From NCBI RefSeq assembly GCF_036850765.1, contig NC_089496.1, forward strand, positions 48,660,113 to 48,724,112: a stretch of 64,000 bases of DNA, in the 5' to 3' direction. Below the pieces are notes generated by a model. It was not told the DNA's origin and searched no databases. It saw nothing but the letters and a program-made list of their open reading frames with translations. Below, piece by piece: positions 55,901-62,337 of the stretch. Every line of letters begins with the position of its first letter. The first letter of the stretch is position 1. A program made the position numbers and the translations under genes. The DNA is from Saccopteryx bilineata (lineage: Eukaryota; Chordata; Mammalia; Chiroptera; Emballonuridae).

Positions 55901-58900
55901 CCTTTACGAAGTTCCCCCTGATATTTCCAGTGCCCGCCTGGCAGCGTACGTAGTAATCGCAATCCAGGGGTGGGCCAGCGTAGGTTGACAGTTGTCCGAA
56001 TGGAAAATAATACAATAATTAACTAAATAATAATACAAAAGTAAACTGTTCTGTGTACTCACACCGGTCAACCTACGCTGGCCCACCCCTGCAGTATAGA
56101 TGACGACGTTCCCCGTGCTGCACGCCGCGTCCCCACGGCCGCCCGCGCTGTGACTACCTATCTGCACTGCTCACCCATTCACCTTTATTACCCGGTCCCC
56201 CAACCCTGCTCCCTCCATTTTGAACCCAGAGTCTGTTGTTGATTTAAAGTATTTAGCATTTTTGTTTAAAGACCCCTGTGAATTCGGAGTTCATGCCAGA
56301 CTAAGGTTCCGTGCCCTCTTGAGAAAGCAGGGTTTCGGGTGATAAACCTCAGACTTCACACCCACGTGCGGGAAATGTCCCTGAAGGACCTTTCCAGGCA
56401 ATTTCTTGCAGGCAGGCCGGTGCTTCCTCCTGGAACTGTTTCCTGGGACAGGAAACTGTTTCCTGTGATTATATATTAAGTAACTATATCATACTCTGTG
56501 ATAGTAACTTTAAACAGTACATATTATATACGCATATACATTCACGTGCTTCTTTGGGGCCCCTACTGTAGACACAGTACTGCTCGTGAATTTGAGTTCA
56601 CCGTCATGCCTTAGGTCATGATTTCTAAGGCATACTTTATTATTCTTACAGTTCCGCCATTAGATTTATTCAAAAGTTCTCCCATTGTAGTCTCTCCTGG
56701 TGGCTTTCAAATTTTTCTCACCGAGACACACAGTAAGAAGTACATACACAATTTATACACATATACGTGTACATTTAGTTTTATATAAAAGGTTGAAACT
56801 CACGCTTCATAAAATGATACCTATCCTTTCTATGGGCGGCCCGTCCTGATCTGTTTTATCTTGTTCGTTCATTTAAAAAAAAACACAAAAGAATGCTGGT
56901 CACCATCCTCTAACGGATTTGATGACTCACTCACTGTCACCACCTGCAGTTTGGCAAAACCACATGCTGATGGTGAACTTGGCTTTCACCAGAACTGCCT
57001 GCCCTCCACGAGGCAGCTGGCGCAGGGAGGGTGGGGGGGCGGTGTCGAGGGGCCGGGCGACTGACGCACAGCGCTAACCCCGCCCCCTCCCTGGCGCCAA
57101 CCCCGCCCCCTCCCTGGCGCCAACCCCGCCCCCTCCCTGGCGCTAACCCCGCCCCCTCCCCGGCGCCAACCCCGCCCCCTCCCTGTCGGCGCTAACCCCG
57201 CCCCCTCCCTGTCGCCGAGGCAGACGGAGAAGTGCCGGGTAGCGCCGTGCTGGTGTTTGACATCGAGCTGTTGGAGCTGGTGGCCGGCCTGCCGGAGGGG
57301 TACATGTTCATATGGAACGGCGAGGTGTCACCCAACCTCTTTGAAGAAATCGACAAGGATGGCAATGGAGAAGTCGTCCTGGAAGAGGTAGCTGGCCTTT
57401 GAGGGCAGTGGGGACTAGATGAGCTCAGGGAGCCTTATTGGGCCGGGGGACCCATTCCGAATGGGAAGGCTTCTCGGAGCCAGGAGGACACCTGGGCTTA
57501 TCTCCTGTGGTAATGACAGCCTGCACGCTCACGTACCTAGCACGTTCACACTGGCTAAGTTGCAGCTCTTTGAAGAAACCGGGGCCCGAGAGGTGCAGGG
57601 ACTGATTCCAGGGCTCACAGATGTGGATCAGCGTGAGCTGCTCGCTGCACACCTGCCCAGTGCTCAGTGCTTCCACATCTGTCATCTTGCCTGGTCCTCA
57701 CCACGGCCATGGAATGGTCCCCAGTTTTCAGAAAAAGCAGCTGTGCACAGAGGAGGTAAATGACTTGCCCAAGGGTCACACAGCTCCCCAGGGTTTGAGC
57801 CAGGATGATCCACACCCCTGTTTGAGCGCCCAGATCCTGTCTTCTTTTTCCTGGAGTGGGGAAGTGGAGTCCCCTGTCCTGTCACAACCCTGGTGAAGTC
57901 CTCGCCTGCTCATTCAAGGACATCACCCCAGCCTTCCCCCTTTCCCTCACACTGTCAGCATTTCCCCGGCTGCTGGAGGGCTTGCATGAGCACTGCATCT
58001 CCTCCTGCCAAGGGGTGCCTTTCATATTGCTGAGTCCCGTGGTCTGTCCTCACGCTCTTATGTCAACACAGCGGACTCCTTTGCACGGCACCTTCTTTCC
58101 CCAGCTTCCGGAACACCTCGCTTTCCCAGAGCTCCTTCAGCCTTACCCAGGAGTCTTTTCTCTGAGAGAAAACATGACTCAGATTAAGGTCTGCTGTGAC
58201 TCAGAGCTCTGAAGAGGTCCCCCTATCCCTGAAGTCCTTACAGTGGCTCATAAAGGCTCTGCCAGGCCTTCCACACCCTGCTCACTGTGACCTCCTCTCC
58301 CACTGTTCCCCTCTCGCTGGTCTGTTCTGTACCCACACTGGCATGCAGCCCCTGGGCCTTTGCACTAGCTCTTCCGTCTGCCCAGGGGACTCTTGCCTGA
58401 GATAACTGGCTCCTTCCCTCACTTCCTTCAAGCCTTTCGCTAAGTCTCCCTTTTCCCCTGGGGTCTAACCCTGACCACGCGTTGGTACTCGACCCCTCAC
58501 CCACTTGCACTTTTTTTTAAATTTTTTTTATTTTTCCGAAGCTGGAAATGGGGAGAGACAGTCAGACAGACTCCCGCATGCACCTGACCGGGATCCACCC
58601 GGCATGGCTACCAGGGGGCGACGCTCTGCCCACCAGGGAGGCGATGCTCTGTCCCTCTGGGGCATCGCTCTGTTGCGACCAGAGCCACTCTAGCGCCTGG
58701 GGCAGAGGCCAAGGAGCCATCCCCAGCGCCCGGGCCATCTTTGCTCCAATGGAGCCTCGGCTGTGGGAGGGGAAGAGAGAGACAGAGAGGAAGGAGAGGA
58801 GGAGGGGTAGAGAAGCAGATGGGCGCTTCTCCTGTGTGCCCTGGCCAGGAATCGAACCCGGGACCCCTTGCACGCCAGGCCGACGCTCTACCACTGAGCC

Positions 58901-60117
58901 AACCGGCCAGGGCCCCACTTGCACTTTTAATATCCCTTAGAGCTCTTTGTTTTCTAACTGAATATGTAACTTATTTTTGCTGTTCGTTTTTAACTGTGTG
59001 TCTTTTCTACTGGAATGTGCAGATGTTTTGTTTGTTTATTGATGTTGCTCTAGGATGGTGCTCCTTACACAGTGAGTGATACTTTTTTATTATTATTATT
59101 AATTTTAATAGGGTGACATTGATCAGTCAGGGTACATAGGTTCAGAGAAGACATCTCCAGGTTATTTTGACATTTGATTATGTTTCATACCCATCACCCA
59201 AAGTCAAATTGTCTTCCGTCACCTTCTATCTGGTTTTCTTTGTGCCCCGCCCCTCCCTTCCCACCTCCCTCTCTGCCCCCACATCCCCGGTAACCACCAC
59301 ACTCTTATCCATGTCCCTAAGTCTTATTTTTATGTCCCACCTATGTATGGAATCATATAGTTCTTAGTTTTTTCTGATTTACTTATTTCACTCAGTATAA
59401 TGTTATCAAGGTCCATCCATGTTGTTGTAAATGATCCAATGTCATCATTTCTTATGACTGAGTAGTATTCCATAGTATATATGTACCACATCTTCTTTAT
59501 CCAATCTTCTATTGAAGGGCTTTTTGGTTGTTTCCATGTCTTGGCCACTATGAACAATGCTGCAGTGAACACGGGGCTGCATGTGTCTTTATGTACCAGT
59601 GTTTTTGAGTTTTGGGGGTGTTTCTTGAATGAATGAATGAACGTACGAACGTAGACAGCTAGACAGCGGTGTTCCCAGAGGGCAGGGAGGTCAGGCCTGA
59701 GCCTTTGGAGAAGAAAGGGGCTGATTCAGGGAGGAGGGGACAGCTCTGGGAGCCACTGGGGGTGCCTGCCTGGAACCCGAGGGCTCCTGGACTCACCTCG
59801 TGGGGAGAGAAAATCCCAGGCCGTGCAGCTCATGAGAGATTGTCTGTTTTGGTAGCTCAGACTGAAATCCCCTTCTCCTCGGGCCTGGGCTGGGTGCTCT
59901 CGGCCCCTGTATCTCAAGGTCTGTCCTGTCCCCTCTGCAGTTCTCAGAGTACATTCATGCCCAGGTGGCCTCGGGCAAAGGGAAGCTCGCTCCTGGCTTT
60001 GACGCCGAGCTGATTATGAAGAACATGTTCACCAACCAGGACCGGAACGGAGACGGCAAGGTGACAGCAGAGGAGTTCAAACTCAAAGACCAGGAGGCCA
60101 AACACGATGAACTCTAA
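28530..60117 (+). CDS. FKBP9: FKBP9 (ER FK506-binding protein 9), complete 10-exon CDS
   Basis: Exons are 28530-28762, 38085-38230, 38626-38815, 39473-39618, 41466-41655, 47213-47358, 51758-51944, 55552-55697, 57224-57387 and 59941-60117. Joined they give 1,725 nt (574 aa plus stop; human is 570 as I recall). Residues 1-30 are a Pro/Leu-rich signal peptide. Four FKBP-type PPIase domains lie near 58-146, 170-258, 282-369 and 392-480. Two EF-hand loops follow ([24 protein letters not shown]), and the protein ends in HDEL for ER retrieval. Possible N-glycosylation sites are NGT (exons 3 and 5), NRT (exon 6) and NAS (exon 7). Each domain keeps the FDS motif and the pocket Tyr (AYG/GYG). The Trp at the base of the FKBP12 pocket is Met in all four (GMD). 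The family catalyses prolyl cis-trans isomerisation in the ER lumen. All splice sites are GT/AG and the frame is intact. Confidence 0.97.
29205..29400 (+). repeat. MIR
   Basis: Shows TTCTAAGTGCTTTCCAGATA, AACTCATTTAATTCTCACAA and GAGGTTGGTATTGCTATTA. Confidence 0.82.
29918..29972. repeat. (CCCT)n microsatellite
   Basis: Tandem CCCT with a few interruptions, in FKBP9 intron 1. Confidence 0.95.
30447..30860 (+). repeat. SINE family C with CTCF-like core
   Basis: Starts GGCCCTGGCCAGTTGGCTCA. The flanking duplication is AAGGTTTTATCTGTG. Confidence 0.92.
30709..30721 (-). promoter_or_regulatory. CTCF-like core in SINE C
   Basis: The minus strand reads CCACCAGGGGGCG, 2.2 kb downstream of the FKBP9 start codon. 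It is oriented towards the plus-strand core at 20.5 kb. Confidence 0.5.
31565..32226 (+). repeat. SINE family B split by an hAT element
   Basis: Starts ACAGGCGGTGGTGCAGTGGA and resumes at 31,927 with TAGAGCGTCGGACCCAGG. The two halves make one B element. Confidence 0.9.
31594..31926 (+). mobile_element. hAT-type element inserted in SINE B
   Basis: Ends CATGGGTCCCCAAAC / GTTTGGGGACCCCTG. The flanks GGATAGAG and GAATAGAG approximate an 8-bp duplication (7 of 8). Confidence 0.88.
32856..33044 (-). repeat. SINE family A, reverse
   Basis: (GA)n run, AAATATTGACTTAATGTT-like body and reversed head ending CTACCCGGCCAGGGC. Confidence 0.86.
33236..33604 (+). repeat. SINE family C, CTCF core with 1-bp loss
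   Basis: Starts AGCCCTGGCCAGTTTCGGCT. It is flanked by AAGAATACAGCCCCG. The core position reads CGCCCCTGGTGGG, one C short of the consensus. Confidence 0.92.
34204..34216 (-). promoter_or_regulatory. CTCF-like motif outside SINEs
   Basis: The minus strand reads CTAGTAGGGGGCG, followed by CTC. It is a close consensus match not in a recognised SINE, in FKBP9 intron 1. Motif match only. Confidence 0.4.
34735..34810 (+). repeat. MIR fragment (tentative)
   Basis: CTAACCATGTGAGCCTGGGA followed by a T-rich CACCTCC resembles a MIR core. Confidence 0.45.
35498..35655 (+). repeat. SINE family A
   Basis: Starts GCCCTGGCTGGGTAGTGCAG; body AAGTGGAACAACAGATCAAT. Confidence 0.86.
35704..35862 (+). repeat. 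SINE family D with internal deletion
   Basis: Starts GGCCTGACCTGCGGTGGTGC, then jumps to AGGAACGCTGAGGTCCCC, missing the A-box-proximal part. Flanked by AGAATTAAAGAGAA. Confidence 0.88.
36070..36420 (+). mobile_element. Old L1 3' UTR-like fragment
   Basis: TTTTAATTGAGGTTTAATTG, ATACAACATAGTGATTTGAT and later GTACATTGCATCCTCA follow the familiar old-L1 3' UTR order. Confidence 0.65.
36507..36695 (-). repeat. SINE family D, reverse
   Basis: Reverse copy with ATCAATTCCCATATGTGCCT and reversed head ending CACCACAGGTCAGGC. Confidence 0.9.
36698..37028 (-). repeat. SINE family B, reverse
   Basis: Ends CCACTGCACCACCGCCTGGT. CTCTGCCAGTTTTTTT appears both left of the D element and right of this one, so the D-B pair behaves as one nested insertion. 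Confidence 0.9.
37560..37700. repeat. MIR remnant
   Basis: CACTATTATCATTGCTGTTT and GAAACTGAGGTTAAGAGAG are MIR-like. Confidence 0.65.
38085..38230 (+). CDS. FKBP9: FKBP9 coding exon 2
   Basis: 146 nt, acceptor GGTCATCAG and donor GTAAGT. It encodes [20 protein letters not shown], then [20 protein letters not shown] and KLAYGSEGV, the second half of PPIase domain 1. The weak, purine-interrupted polypyrimidine tract is preceded by a (TTTC)n stretch. Confidence 0.96.
38231..38625 (+). other. FKBP9: FKBP9 intron 2
   Basis: 395-nt intron with a short C-run/(CA)n patch at 38,358-38,381 and no interspersed repeat recognised. Confidence 0.85.
38626..38815 (+). CDS. FKBP9: FKBP9 coding exon 3
   Basis: 190 nt, acceptor TTTCTAG and donor GTAAGT. 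It encodes [20 protein letters not shown] through [15 protein letters not shown], closing domain 1 and opening domain 2. It contains an NGT glycosylation sequon. Confidence 0.96.
38816..39472 (+). other. FKBP9: FKBP9 intron 3
   Basis: 657-nt intron. No repeat or gene recognised. Confidence 0.85.
39473..39618 (+). CDS. FKBP9: FKBP9 coding exon 4
   Basis: 146 nt, acceptor TTTCCAG and donor GTGAGT. It encodes [20 protein letters not shown] through [12 protein letters not shown], the second half of domain 2. Confidence 0.96.
40081..40253 (-). repeat. SINE family A, reverse
   Basis: AATTTTATTCATTGATTTTA, (GA)n, then reversed head ending CTACCCAGCTAGGGC. Confidence 0.85.
40265..40590 (-). repeat. 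SINE family B, reverse
   Basis: Ends CCACTGCACCACTGCCTGGT. AAGCTGATTTT recurs on both sides of the A-B pair. Confidence 0.9.
41466..41655 (+). CDS. FKBP9: FKBP9 coding exon 5
   Basis: 190 nt, acceptor CACTCTAG and donor GTGAGG. It encodes [20 protein letters not shown] through [15 protein letters not shown], closing domain 2 and opening domain 3. Confidence 0.96.
41930..42060 (+). repeat. MIR remnant
   Basis: GGAGACCTGGGTTCCAGTCC, GGCTGTGTGAGTGAAC and CTCTAAGCTTTAGTTTTTTA are MIR-like. Confidence 0.65.
42104..42440 (-). repeat. SINE family B, reverse
   Basis: Ends CCACTGCGCCACCGCCTGGT. Confidence 0.9.
43213..43406 (+). repeat. SINE family D
   Basis: Starts GGCCTGACCTGTGGTGGCGC, ends with (TC)n and an A-rich tail. 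Confidence 0.9.
43690..44420 (+). mobile_element. Decayed L1 (ORF2 and 3' part)
   Basis: GGAAAAAAATAGTTAGATCC followed by TCCAGATGGACTGAAGATTT is typical decayed L1 ORF2. 44,270-44,420 resembles old L1 3' sequence. Many stops. Confidence 0.55.
44549..44642. repeat. Two-copy 44-bp duplication
   Basis: AGTTTTAGGGTGGGACCCCA... repeated as AGTTTTAGGGTGGAACCCCA..., both ending in CCAGAGCGACTT and TTCCCC. Confidence 0.85.
45125..46150. repeat. GC-rich VNTR, ~28-bp unit, about 36 copies
   Basis: Unit like GCGCGGCTGTGTGCCATCCT followed by GTCCCCCCC, with the C-run varying in length. A higher-order block starting CGACCCCGTGCGGG recurs 149 bp apart (45,884 and 46,033). Every unit has one or more CpG. 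It creates artificial ORFs in several frames on both strands. Confidence 0.95.
46150..46674 (-). pseudogene. Unrecognised protein-like antisense stretch with AT-hook-like motifs
   Basis: The minus strand reads [20 protein letters not shown], then [29 protein letters not shown] and GGRPSKW. After KKKWKS, a different frame ([32 protein letters not shown]) looks more protein-like, which suggests a frameshift. I do not recognise the family. It runs into the VNTR. It may be a decayed retrocopy or simply an open non-coding stretch. Confidence 0.3.
47213..47358 (+). CDS. FKBP9: FKBP9 coding exon 6
   Basis: 146 nt, acceptor CTTTTCTAG and donor GTGAGT. It encodes [20 protein letters not shown] through [12 protein letters not shown], the second half of domain 3, with an NRT sequon. 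Confidence 0.96.
47675..47830. mobile_element. Old L1 3' UTR-like fragment
   Basis: ACAGCTTTATTGGAGGAATA, AAAATTCACCCACTTTAAGT and GTTGTACAACCATCACC follow the familiar old-L1 pattern. Confidence 0.6.
47983..48357 (-). repeat. SINE family C, reverse, near-intact CTCF core
   Basis: Ends AGCAAACCGGCCAGGGC. Flanks CGGTCCCCAGATTTT / CGGTACCCAGATTTT. Confidence 0.92.
48076..48088 (+). promoter_or_regulatory. CTCF-like core in SINE C
   Basis: The plus strand reads CCACCAGGGGGCA; the final A is allowed by the consensus. Confidence 0.45.
48517..48910 (+). repeat. SINE family C, CTCF core degraded
   Basis: Starts GGCCCTGGCCGGTTGGCTCA. It is flanked by AAAGAAGTCTTTG. The core position reads CGCCTCCTGGTGTGC. 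Confidence 0.92.
49392..49717 (-). repeat. SINE family B, reverse
   Basis: Ends CTACTGCGCCACCGCCTGGT. Confidence 0.9.
49718..50136 (-). repeat. SINE family C, reverse, with CTCF-like core
   Basis: Ends CTGAGCCAACCGGCCAGGGC. It has two tandem core positions: the first short by one G, the second intact. Confidence 0.92.
49855..49867 (+). promoter_or_regulatory. CTCF-like core in SINE C
   Basis: The plus strand reads CCACCAGGGGGCG. Confidence 0.5.
51263..51437. repeat. 88-bp tandem duplication
   Basis: GGTTGGTTTTCTTCCTCCTG starts at 51263 and again at 51351. The two copies are nearly identical, ending GGTCCTCCTCTGGGTGAA. Confidence 0.93.
51508..51585 (+). repeat. MIR fragment
   Basis: AACTGGCCATGTGACCTGGT followed by GTGCCTCAGTTTCCCCATCG is the MIR core. 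Confidence 0.75.
51758..51944 (+). CDS. FKBP9: FKBP9 coding exon 7
   Basis: 187 nt, acceptor CCTTCAG and donor GTAAGG. It encodes [20 protein letters not shown] through [15 protein letters not shown]. It is one codon shorter than the homologous exons 3 and 5. Confidence 0.96.
52881..52913. repeat. (GT)n microsatellite
   Basis: About 16 perfect GT repeats. Confidence 0.97.
54043..54364. repeat. 79-bp minisatellite, four copies
   Basis: GAGGCTGGAAGCCTGAGTGG begins at 54043, 54122, 54201 and 54280, with a partial fifth at 54359. Spacing is exactly 79 bp and copies differ by only a few bases. Confidence 0.96.
54426..54567 (-). repeat. SINE family A, reverse
   Basis: GA-rich stretch, TGTGCCCTGACCAGGGATCA and reversed head ending CTGAGCCATCCGTCCAGGGC. 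Confidence 0.82.
54809..55206 (-). repeat. SINE family C, reverse, with CTCF-like core
   Basis: Ends CTGAGCCAACCGGCCAGGGC. Flanked by GATACATCACTACCTTTT on both sides. Confidence 0.94.
54925..54937 (+). promoter_or_regulatory. CTCF-like core in SINE C
   Basis: The plus strand reads CCACCAGGGGGCG. Confidence 0.5.
55552..55697 (+). CDS. FKBP9: FKBP9 coding exon 8
   Basis: 146 nt, acceptor GTTTTCAG and donor GTGAGT. It encodes [20 protein letters not shown] through [11 protein letters not shown], the second half of domain 4. Confidence 0.96.
55860..56230. mobile_element. L1-like 3' fragment interrupted by a MITE
   Basis: GAAGTTCCCCCTGATATTTC and, after the MITE, GATGACGACGTTCCCCGTGC and CTGTGACTACCTATCTGCAC resemble old L1 3' sequence. 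Confidence 0.5.
55965..56091. mobile_element. Short inverted-repeat MITE (hAT-like ends)
   Basis: 127 bp with perfect 25-bp terminal inverted repeats beginning CAGGGGTGGGCCAGCGTAGG. The interior is AT-rich and non-coding. I could not see a clear 8-bp duplication. Confidence 0.85.
57071..57212. repeat. 23-bp GC-box-like minisatellite at the exon 9 acceptor
   Basis: Six units of GCGCTAACCCCGCCCCCTCC plus CTG, varying at CGCT/CGCC. The last unit leads straight into the exon 9 acceptor. Confidence 0.95.
57224..57387 (+). CDS. FKBP9: FKBP9 coding exon 9 (EF-hand 1)
   Basis: 164 nt, acceptor GCCGAGGCAG and donor GTAGCT. It encodes [20 protein letters not shown] and then the first EF-hand loop [12 protein letters not shown]. 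Its polypyrimidine tract is supplied by a 23-bp tandem repeat. Confidence 0.96.
57660..57800 (+). repeat. MIR
   Basis: GACTTGCCCAAGGGTCACAC preceded by AAATGACTTG is a diagnostic MIR segment. Confidence 0.82.
58510..58913 (-). repeat. SINE family C, reverse, partial CTCF core
   Basis: Ends CTGAGCCAACCGGCCAGGGC. Flanks CACTTGCACTTTT on both sides. Confidence 0.93.
58608..58620 (+). promoter_or_regulatory. CTCF-like core in SINE C, one mismatch
   Basis: The plus strand reads CTACCAGGGGGCG. Confidence 0.4.
59075..59625 (-). mobile_element. Antisense L1 3' end (ORF2 C-terminus and 3' UTR)
   Basis: Minus-strand translation gives [20 protein letters not shown] and [20 protein letters not shown], the C-terminal end of L1 ORF2. 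This is followed by the 3' UTR and a poly-T/TTA run at the left edge. Confidence 0.9.
59941..60117 (+). CDS. FKBP9: FKBP9 coding exon 10 (EF-hand 2, HDEL, stop)
   Basis: 177 coding nt, acceptor CCTCTGCAG. It encodes [20 protein letters not shown], the second EF-hand loop [12 protein letters not shown], and ends KHDEL followed by TAA at 60115-60117. Confidence 0.97.
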   Translation, partial: FSEYIHAQVASGKGKLAPGFDAELIMKNMFTNQDRNGDGKVTAEEFKLKDQEAKHDEL

Positions 60118-60586
60118 CGCCAACGCCAGCCACTTGTGCGACACGGAGCCCCCCCTCCCCCATGGTGGCAGATCGTGCCGTGAGGGCGTGAGGGTCTCTC
60201 GGAAGGTGAAACTGTCAGCGAGTGGTAGTGGGTCACACATCAAGGGTGGGTCGACGCACATGGTGAGAAATTTTAGGCCGAATGCCAGTGATGTTAAACA
60301 AAACCAGCGCGGGGTGCCTTAGCATGGGCTGTGTAGGGTATTGAAGAGGTCTCACGGCCAACCGTGGTCCGTGGGCCTTCTGAGTAGTTTTGTTATTAGA
60401 GGAAAATAGTGTCACACAGAGGTTATAACCATCTTGGAGGGAACAGAAGAAAAAGTACCTATGTAAAGAGGGTTAAGAAAAATTTTTTTAACCTGCTGGT
60501 GTTCTACAAGCATTGTCCAGATGGGCAAGAAAAAACAAGGGGTATATCCCAGCAGGATTCCCAGAAAGCCTCCACCTTCCCCTACA

Positions 60587-60671
<85 letters not shown>

Positions 60672-61305
60672 TTTTCTAGTTAAATCATGCCCCACACCGT
60701 TGTGGTCCTCCGATTGGGTAACTTGGAGGCTAAAAAGAAAGTCAGCGGACCAAATAAAAGGCACTCAGGACCACAGGTAGAGAAGTTGCGTTTGCCACAT
60801 GAGATGATCTGCTTCCCTCTTCTTTGTTCCCATCACCCGATCCCTAGCGCACTGGATCCTTAGATCAGATAGATACGTGCAGGGCTGCTGGCTACGCCGA
60901 GCTCCAGAACATCTCTCCGTGGCTCGGGTGGCTATGCCATCCCAGCAGGTGAGCATCAATAAGGTGACATATTTCTGCTGCTCATCTGTGTCCCGGAGAG
61001 GGAGGTGCCCGAAAGCCTGGGGCCTCGCCCTGCAGAGGAAAACAAGGACACTGTCCCTGCCTCCACGTTACGCAGTGACCACCTGGCTGCTTTATGTCCT
61101 CTCTTCTCCACTGGTGGTGGCACTCACTCTGAAGTAACCCATGATTTTCCTTCTGAAACTGCTTCATTTTACTAATTTAAACTGGTTTGTTTTTTTTTTG
61201 TACTGACGTAGCTCTGAGGTAGTCCATGAGAATGCTGTGCACTCGTTCAATTGAATGTTGGAAAACCGATCTTTTCGTATATAAAATGTTGAATTCTATC
61301 ATCAG
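60118..61305 (+). other. FKBP9: FKBP9 3' UTR with candidate poly(A) signals
   Basis: Two candidate ends are visible. One is a canonical AATAAA at 60753-60758. The other is a variant TATAAA near 61,280, followed by a GT-rich stretch (about 61,305-61,325). The later one is favoured because the GT-rich downstream element follows it. A (CT)n(CA)n microsatellite lies inside the UTR. Confidence 0.6.
60591..60667. repeat. (CT)n(CA)n microsatellite in the FKBP9 3' UTR
   Basis: Twenty CT repeats followed by about eighteen CA repeats. Confidence 0.97.
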
Positions 61306-61943
61306 GCTCTGTGGTGTTTTATTTGAAGCTAAGAGGATCCCCAGGGAAATGTCCCATGCAGCCGGAATCCGCTGTGCAGCGGGGGCTGTGTTGAGTTGGG
61401 AGAGTGCCGAACCGTGAAGTACAGAGTGTGGGAAGGGTCAGGGTCCGGGCTGGAAACACCCTCCCGGGGACTCCTGCAGGAAAGCTAATGAAAGGACTGT
61501 GTGCAGAGGTGTGGATAGGACTTGGGGACCCAGGAAGAATGTCAGGGAACCCAGGACGGCTGGTGGCCAGCAACAGCAGGAAGCGGCTGTGCCTCCCTGG
61601 GCCTGAAGGGTGGAGGGGAGCACAGGCAGGTCCATCTAGTGCAGGGGTCCCCAAACTACGGTCCGCGGGCCACATGCGGCCCCCTGAGGCCATTTATCCG
61701 GCCCCCGCCGCACTTCCGGAAGGGGCACCTCTTTCATTGGTGGTCAGTGAGAGGAGCCTAGTTCCCATGGAAATACTGGTCAGTTTGTTCATTTAAATTT
61801 ACTCGTTCTTTATTTTAAATATTGTATTTCTTCCCGTTTTGGGGTTTTTTTTTTTTTTTTTTTCATCTTTTCTGAAGCTGGAAACAGGGAGAGACAGTCA
61901 GACAGACTCCCGCATGCGCCCGACCGGGATCCACCTGGCACGC

Positions 61944-61956
61944 CCACCAGGGGGCG
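61944..61956 (+). promoter_or_regulatory. CTCF-like core 1 in SINE C
   Basis: The plus strand reads CCACCAGGGGGCG. Confidence 0.5.
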
Positions 61957-61965
61957 ACGCTCTGC

Positions 61966-61978
61966 CCACCAGGGGGCG
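61966..61978 (+). promoter_or_regulatory. CTCF-like core 2 in SINE C
   Basis: The plus strand reads CCACCAGGGGGCG, 22 bp after core 1. Confidence 0.5.
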
Positions 61979-62337
61979 ATGCTCTGCCCATCCTGGGCGT
62001 CGCCATGTTGCGACCCTCCTGGGTGTCGCCATATTGCGACCAGAGCCACTCTAGCGCCTGGGGCAGAGGCCACAGAGCCATCCCCAGCGCCCGGGCCATC
62101 TTTTGCTCCAATGGAGCCTTGGCTGCGGGAGGGGAAGAGAGAGACAGAGAGGAAGGCGCGGCGGAAGGGTGGAGAAGCAAATGGGCGCTTCTCCTATGTG
62201 CCCTGGCCGGGAATCGAACCCGGGTCCTCCGCACGCTAGGCCGACGCTCTACCGCTGAGCCAACCGGCCAGGGCCCATTTTGGCTTTTTACTTTAAAATA
62301 AGATATGTGCAGTGTGCATAGGGATTTGTTCATAGTT

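Larger units (their letters stand above)
55698..57223 (+). other. FKBP9: FKBP9 intron 8
   Basis: It holds L1-like sequence with an inserted inverted-repeat MITE and ends in the 23-bp GC-box-like repeat. The stretch 56,240-57,060 shows nothing recognised. Confidence 0.85.
58190..59060 (+). mobile_element. L2 fragment split by SINE C
   Basis: GCCTTTGCACTAGCTCTTCC, CACTTCCTTCAAGCCTTTCG, and after the SINE TTTTCTACTGGAATGTGCAG follow the L2 3'-region order. Confidence 0.65.
57388..59940 (+). other. FKBP9: FKBP9 intron 9
   Basis: It holds a MIR, an L2 piece split by a type C SINE, and an antisense L1 3' end. The stretch 59,640-59,940 shows nothing recognised. Confidence 0.85.
61846..62275 (-). 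repeat. SINE family C nested in hAT, two CTCF-like cores
   Basis: Ends CTGAGCCAACCGGCCAGGGC. Flanks CGTTTTGG / CATTTTGG. The CTCF-core block is present twice and intact both times. Confidence 0.92.
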
